A stretch of 64,000 nt of DNA, taken from assembly GCA_036501665.1 (NCBI GenBank), contig DASXZW010000015.1, forward strand, positions 1 through 64,000, read 5' to 3'. The position numbers and the translations under genes were made by a program. Source of the stretch: DATAUD01 sp036501665. Its GTDB lineage: Bacteria; Verrucomicrobiota; Verrucomicrobiia; Limisphaerales; Palsa-1400. Below are positions 60,205 to 64,000 of the stretch, in pieces. Each line of letters starts with the position of its first letter. Position 1 is the first letter of the stretch. The notes beneath the pieces were generated by a model, which saw nothing but the letters and a program-made list of their open reading frames with translations, searched no databases and was not told the origin of the DNA.

Positions 60205-62889
60205 GTGAGCCTCGCTCAAAAAATTAAATCACGATTTCGCGCAATGTTTGCGAAACGCAAACTCGACGCCGAAATGGACGAGGAGCTGCGTTCGCACATC
60301 GAACTGCGGACTCAGGCGAACATCGAAGCGGGAATGAATCCTGACCAGGCGCGTCACGCAGCGGCGCGGGAATTCGGCTGGGCGGAGTCAATCAAGGATG
60401 ACTGCCGGGATCAGCGCGGCGTCCAATGGATCGAGAACTTTTTCCAGGACGTTCGTTTTGGTGTCCGGCAACTCTGCAAGAATCCTGGGTTTACATTTGT
60501 TGCCGTGATATGCGTGGCCTTGGGAATTGGAGCCACCACAGGAATTTTCAGCGTCTTAAACGCCGTGCTCCTGCGGCCGCTCCACTACGCCAGGCCAGAG
60601 CAATTGGCAAGGCTTTACACGGAGTTTCCGGGGTTCGCGAATGGCGGCGGGCAGCGGTTCGGGTTCTCGCAACCGGAATATCTCGACCTCAAATGCGACG
60701 TAAAGCAGTGGGAGTCCATCCAAGCTTACCAGACTGGTGACGTCAATCTTGCAGGTCAGAACGAGCCGGTGCGCGTCCGGGCGGCGGCGGTCACGGGCGG
60801 GATGCTGAACATGCTGGGAGTCCCTGCCATCGAGGGGCGGTTGGTTGCGGCTGAGGACGATAAACCGGGCGCGCCACTCAGTGCGAATATTTCCTTCGGA
60901 CTCTGGAAGCGGGTCTTCGGGGCCGATGCCAACATCGTTGGCCGGGACATTTTAGTGGACGGGACCAAGTATTCGGTCGTCGGTGTGATGCCTCAAAGCT
61001 TTAGTTTTCCCCCGGGCGAGTTGGACTCCCCGGATGTGTGGGTTCCAATGCAACTCGACACCGCCAAACCGGGCGGTCGAACCGAGCACAACCTCTCCGT
61101 TTTGGGGCGGTTGAAGCCTGGCATTACTATCGCTCAAGGACGCGCGGATTTGGATTCGTTTGCGCAACGCATTCAGATGACAGCAGCGGCGGACAGCCAT
61201 GGTTTCGGCTCAAAGGATCATCCCATCCGCAGCTATGGGCTGCACGATGAAGTGGTGCGTGGCGTGAAGCCCGCACTGCGGATGCTCCTGGGTGCAGTTT
61301 GTTTCGTGCTCCTGATTGCGTGCGTGAATGTAGCCAATCTGCTGCTCGCCCGCGCGGAAGCACGGCGGAAAGAGCTTGCGATCCGCGGCGCCCTGGGAGC
61401 CAGCCTTCGGCGGCTGACGCTTCAGTTCGTCACTGAAGGCCTCCTGCTTTCGTTCATCGGGGTTGTGCTCGGACTGTTCCTGGCGTACGGAGGATTACAA
61501 TTGGTTAAATCCGCGACTGCGGGAAGTCTTCCGCTTGCTTCCGAGATTACAATTGATCTGCGCGTGGTCCTATTTGCCATCTCCATCTGTGCTGTAACGG
61601 GACTCGTCTTCGGACTCGCGCCCATCCTTCATGTCGCCAGGCACGATTTCCAGAATTCGTTGAAGTCTGCGGCAACCTCGACGACGGGTTCGGCGGAAAC
61701 GCAGCGATCGCGACACCTGCTTGTCGTCAGTGAATTGGCGGTGGCGCTGGTCCTTTTAATCGGTGCTGGGCTGATGCTCCGCGCTTTCTGGAATCTTCAA
61801 AAAGTTCACGCCGGGTTCGATCCCGCCGGAATTGTCACTGCCTGTGTGTCGCTGCCTAGAGCGTCGTATTCGAATACCCGGGCCAAAATGAGTTTTTGGA
61901 CGCGACTCGAAGAAAGACTGGCCGTGCTGCCAGGCATCGAGAACGCCGCCCTGGTCACTGGCCTGCCTCCCAGCAAAAGTCCGAATTACAATGATACTGA
62001 CATTGAGGGATTCGTCTTCACACCAGGTGGGCCGATGCAGAACGTCGATTTTTATCAAAGTGTCTCAAAAAACTATTTCAAGACACTTGGCATCCGCCTT
62101 ATCGAGGGAAGGTTGATCGATCAACGTGACGGACCAGGAGCGCCGGATGTGGCGGTGATCAACCAAACCATGGCGCGCATGTTCTGGAAGGGCGAGAGCC
62201 CGATTGGTCACCGTATTCGCCCTCGGCGCGACATAAAGGAGTGGTGTACCGTCATTGGCGTGGTCGAAGATGTGAAGAACCACGGTCTGGAAAACAACGC
62301 GGGCACAGAAATCTATTTGTCAATGGGCCAGACTTACGCGCGGGATGCCGGCGATTATTACGTTGCCTTGCGCTCTCGCGGCCAGCCTGCTGCGGCAATC
62401 ACCGCTTTGCGACGCGAAATCCACGATCTCGACCCATCGCTTCCTCTCTCTCGTGTGCGAACGCTTGACGATGTTGTCTCAGCCGCCCAGTCGCGCCCGC
62501 GCTTTTTCACCATGCTGCTTGCCACGTTCTCCGGCGTTGCGCTCGTGCTGGCGGCAGTCGGGATTTACGGCGTCATCTCCTACTCTGTCGCGCAACGGAC
62601 GCGGGAATTCGGATTGCGCATGGCCCTTGGCGCGCAACGCGGCGATGTGCTCGGCCTTGTGATGGGTCGCGGGATGCTCCTCGCGCTCGCCGGCATCGTC
62701 ATTGGTCTGTCGGGAGCCTTTGTCTTGACACGCTTCCTTTCCACGCTTCTTTTCGGCGTCACTCCCACTGACCCGGCGACGTTCGCGGTCGTTTCGGCGC
62801 TAATGGGAGCCGTCGCGTTTTTCGCCAGTTATATCCCGGCCCGCCGCGCCACGCGAGTGGACCCAATGGTGGCATTGCGACACGAATGA
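60205..62889 (+). CDS. ADOP-type ABC permease 9
   Basis: An 894-residue permease with GTG start. The type 2 prefix ('DAEMDEELRSHIELRTQANI', 'REFGWAESIKDDCRDQRGVQ') shares a 53-bp identical DNA block (60220-60272) with the 5' end of permease 10. Helix 1 carries 'VALGIGATTGIFSVLNAVLL', the central loop 'LIACVNVANLLLARAEARRK', the fifth helix 'VVSELAVALVLLIGAGLMLR' and the end 'ATRVDPMVALRHE'. The periplasmic domains have the array's usual pattern, for example 'SVSKNYFKTLGIRLIEGRLI'. It is four bases from permease 10. Confidence 0.9.
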   Translation: MSLAQKIKSRFRAMFAKRKLDAEMDEELRSHIELRTQANIEAGMNPDQARHAAAREFGWAESIKDDCRDQRGVQWIENFFQDVRFGVRQLCKNPGFTFVAVICVALGIGATTGIFSVLNAVLLRPLHYARPEQLARLYTEFPGFANGGGQRFGFSQPEYLDLKCDVKQWESIQAYQTGDVNLAGQNEPVRVRAAAVTGGMLNMLGVPAIEGRLVAAEDDKPGAPLSANISFGLWKRVFGADANIVGRDILVDGTKYSVVGVMPQSFSFPPGELDSPDVWVPMQLDTAKPGGRTEHNLSVLGRLKPGITIAQGRADLDSFAQRIQMTAAADSHGFGSKDHPIRSYGLHDEVVRGVKPALRMLLGAVCFVLLIACVNVANLLLARAEARRKELAIRGALGASLRRLTLQFVTEGLLLSFIGVVLGLFLAYGGLQLVKSATAGSLPLASEITIDLRVVLFAISICAVTGLVFGLAPILHVARHDFQNSLKSAATSTTGSAETQRSRHLLVVSELAVALVLLIGAGLMLRAFWNLQKVHAGFDPAGIVTACVSLPRASYSNTRAKMSFWTRLEERLAVLPGIENAALVTGLPPSKSPNYNDTDIEGFVFTPGGPMQNVDFYQSVSKNYFKTLGIRLIEGRLIDQRDGPGAPDVAVINQTMARMFWKGESPIGHRIRPRRDIKEWCTVIGVVEDVKNHGLENNAGTEIYLSMGQTYARDAGDYYVALRSRGQPAAAITALRREIHDLDPSLPLSRVRTLDDVVSAAQSRPRFFTMLLATFSGVALVLAAVGIYGVISYSVAQRTREFGLRMALGAQRGDVLGLVMGRGMLLALAGIVIGLSGAFVLTRFLSTLLFGVTPTDPATFAVVSALMGAVAFFASYIPARRATRVDPMVALRHE

Positions 62890-62893
62890 ACAG

Positions 62894-64000
62894 ATGAATT
62901 TCGCGCAGAAAATTAAATCACGATTTCGCGCAATGTTTGCGAAACGCAAACTCGACGCCGAGATGGACGAGGAAATGCGTTCGCACATCGAACTGCGGAC
63001 TCAGGCGAATATTGATTCGGGCATGGAACCAGACGCGGCACGGTATGCGGCGATGCAGGAATTCGGGTGGAAGGAATCTGTCAAGGAGATGTGCCGTGAT
63101 CAGCGCGGCGTTACGTGGATGGAGAACATTGCGCAGGACGTCCGATTCGGTTTGCGGATGTTGCGCAAGAATCCAGGCTTCGCCACTGTGGCTGTTCTCA
63201 CGCTTGCGTTTGGAATTGGAGCCAACACGGCCATCTTCAGCTTTGTCAATGCCGTCCTGCTGCGACCGTTGCCTTACAAGGAACCGGACCGGCTTGTCAT
63301 GGTCTTCGAGAACAATCTGGAGCGTGACTGGCACAAAAACATGGTCGCCCCACCCGTGCTGGGAGAATGGCGCAGACGGAGCCGGTCCTTCGAAGGTCTC
63401 GCCGCCCGCGGTTTTGACGACTTCATCCTCACCGGCAAAGGCCAGCCGGAGACGCTGCCCGGCGCTTCTCTGTCCGCTAATGCGTTCTCGTTGCTCCGCG
63501 CAAAACCGCTTCTCGGCCGCGAATTCTTTCCCGAGGAAGAGACGTTCGGGAGAAACCATGTGGCGCTTCTCAGCTACGAGCTTTGGCAACGTCGCTTTGG
63601 CGGCGACACCAACATCATTGGTCAGTCCATCACGTTGAACTTCGAGCCCTGCCAAGTGATCGGAGTCATGCCGCCACACACGTTTTTTCCTGATGGAACT
63701 GCACAACTGTGGGTGCCGCTGGCTTTCAGCCCAGATCAGTTGAGCCAGCGCCACAACCACAGCACGTTCGTCTATGGCCGGCTCAAGCCCGACGTGAGCG
63801 TGGCCCAGGCCAATGCGGACATGGCTTCGGTCGCCAGGCAAATGACGGAGGCTGATCCACAGAACCAAGGCTGGGGCGCGGAGGTTTATCCGCTTCAGGA
63901 AATCATGGTGGGAAATTCGCGGACAATCCTGTTCGTCCTGCTCGGCTCAGTCGGTCTCCTCCTGCTGATAGCCTGTGCAAACATCGCCAATCTGCTGCTG
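62894..64000 (+). CDS. ADOP-type ABC permease 10, cut by the window edge
   Basis: An open frame of 369 codons runs from the ATG at 62894 to the end of the window without a stop. It opens 'MNFAQKIKSRFRAMFAKRKL', carries the type 2 prefix ('DAEMDEEMRSHIELRTQANI'), helix 1 ('LAFGIGANTAIFSFVNAVLL') and the first MacB-like periplasmic domain, and reaches the second helix with 'LLIACANIANLLL' at the edge. It would be about 880-900 residues if complete. An overlapping frame at 62937-63638 is a shadow. The array therefore continues beyond this window and its true size is not known. Confidence 0.9.
   Translation, partial: MNFAQKIKSRFRAMFAKRKLDAEMDEEMRSHIELRTQANIDSGMEPDAARYAAMQEFGWKESVKEMCRDQRGVTWMENIAQDVRFGLRMLRKNPGFATVAVLTLAFGIGANTAIFSFVNAVLLRPLPYKEPDRLVMVFENNLERDWHKNMVAPPVLGEWRRRSRSFEGLAARGFDDFILTGKGQPETLPGASLSANAFSLLRAKPLLGREFFPEEETFGRNHVALLSYELWQRRFGGDTNIIGQSITLNFEPCQVIGVMPPHTFFPDGTAQLWVPLAFSPDQLSQRHNHSTFVYGRLKPDVSVAQANADMASVARQMTEADPQNQGWGAEVYPLQEIMVGNSRTILFVLLGSVGLLLLIACANIANLLL

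Noticed and set aside
62937..63638. 233-residue plus-strand open frame at the start of permease 10
   Set aside because: Different phase from the true permease frame, which starts at 62894 and has all conserved motifs; the composition is Arg/Cys/Ser-rich as for a shadow.
1..64000. CRISPR arrays, tRNA/rRNA genes, insertion sequences, phage genes
   Set aside because: Looked for regularly spaced repeats, T-loop-like motifs in intergenic spaces and transposase or integrase motifs; none was found by eye.

Overview
The window looks like a chromosomal segment of a Verrucomicrobia-type bacterium (a Pedosphaera/Limisphaerales relative is my best guess). This is inferred from several large secreted proteins that end in a similar C-terminal module finishing in F-(F/Y)-R, from a DUF3300-DUF2950 pair, from scattered GC-rich hairpin repeats, and from a very large array of ADOP-type permeases with PadR regulators. 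ADOP permeases are also abundant in Acidobacteria, so the phylum call is an inference. No tRNA, rRNA, CRISPR array, transposase or phage gene was recognised.

Layout. 1-160 is an imperfect long inverted repeat. 0.5-2.5 kb holds a DUF3300-DUF2950 secreted-protein operon (minus), followed by two proteins of unknown function (2.8-4.3 kb). 4.8-9.3 kb has an SBBP-type beta-propeller protein and a YfhO-like membrane protein broken by a frameshift near 8571. 9.4-11.4 kb is a minus-strand group: IscA-type Fe-S carrier, HscB-type J-protein and an unknown secreted protein, with GGTAGGG-headed palindromes between them. 11.7-14.4 kb has two secreted repeat/Ig-like proteins. 14.5-15.5 kb has a fatty acid hydroxylase-family protein and an RRM RNA-binding protein. 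15.9-18.5 kb is a sigma factor / putative anti-sigma / bactofilin-like-RDD operon. 18.6-20.4 kb has a TrmN6-like methyltransferase and a secreted alpha/beta hydrolase.

20.5-27.3 kb is an exopolysaccharide locus: O-antigen-ligase-like polymerase/ligase, Wza-type export lipoprotein family member, a BY-kinase (Wzc-type) with a C-terminal tyrosine cluster, then a secreted CAP-domain protein. 27.3-31.6 kb has gatB and, convergent to it, larB-larC-glycosyltransferase in overlapping order; LarC carries a 74-residue His-rich insert. 31.7-34.7 kb has a small membrane protein with a domain resembling the ADOP prefix, a DUF1328 micro-protein, a PaaK-type adenylate-forming ligase and a DMT-like membrane protein.

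34.9-64.0 kb is dominated by two PadR-led arrays of ADOP-type (MacB/FtsX-like) permeases, ten in total: three behind PadR-1 and seven (the last cut by the window edge) behind PadR-2, with an FKBP and a large secreted hydrolase on the opposite strand between the arrays and one small lipoprotein gene inside the second. Neither array contains an ATPase or a membrane-fusion protein. The N-terminal cytoplasmic prefix domains fall into two sequence types that match the two PadR genes. These arrays are the most unusual part of the window.
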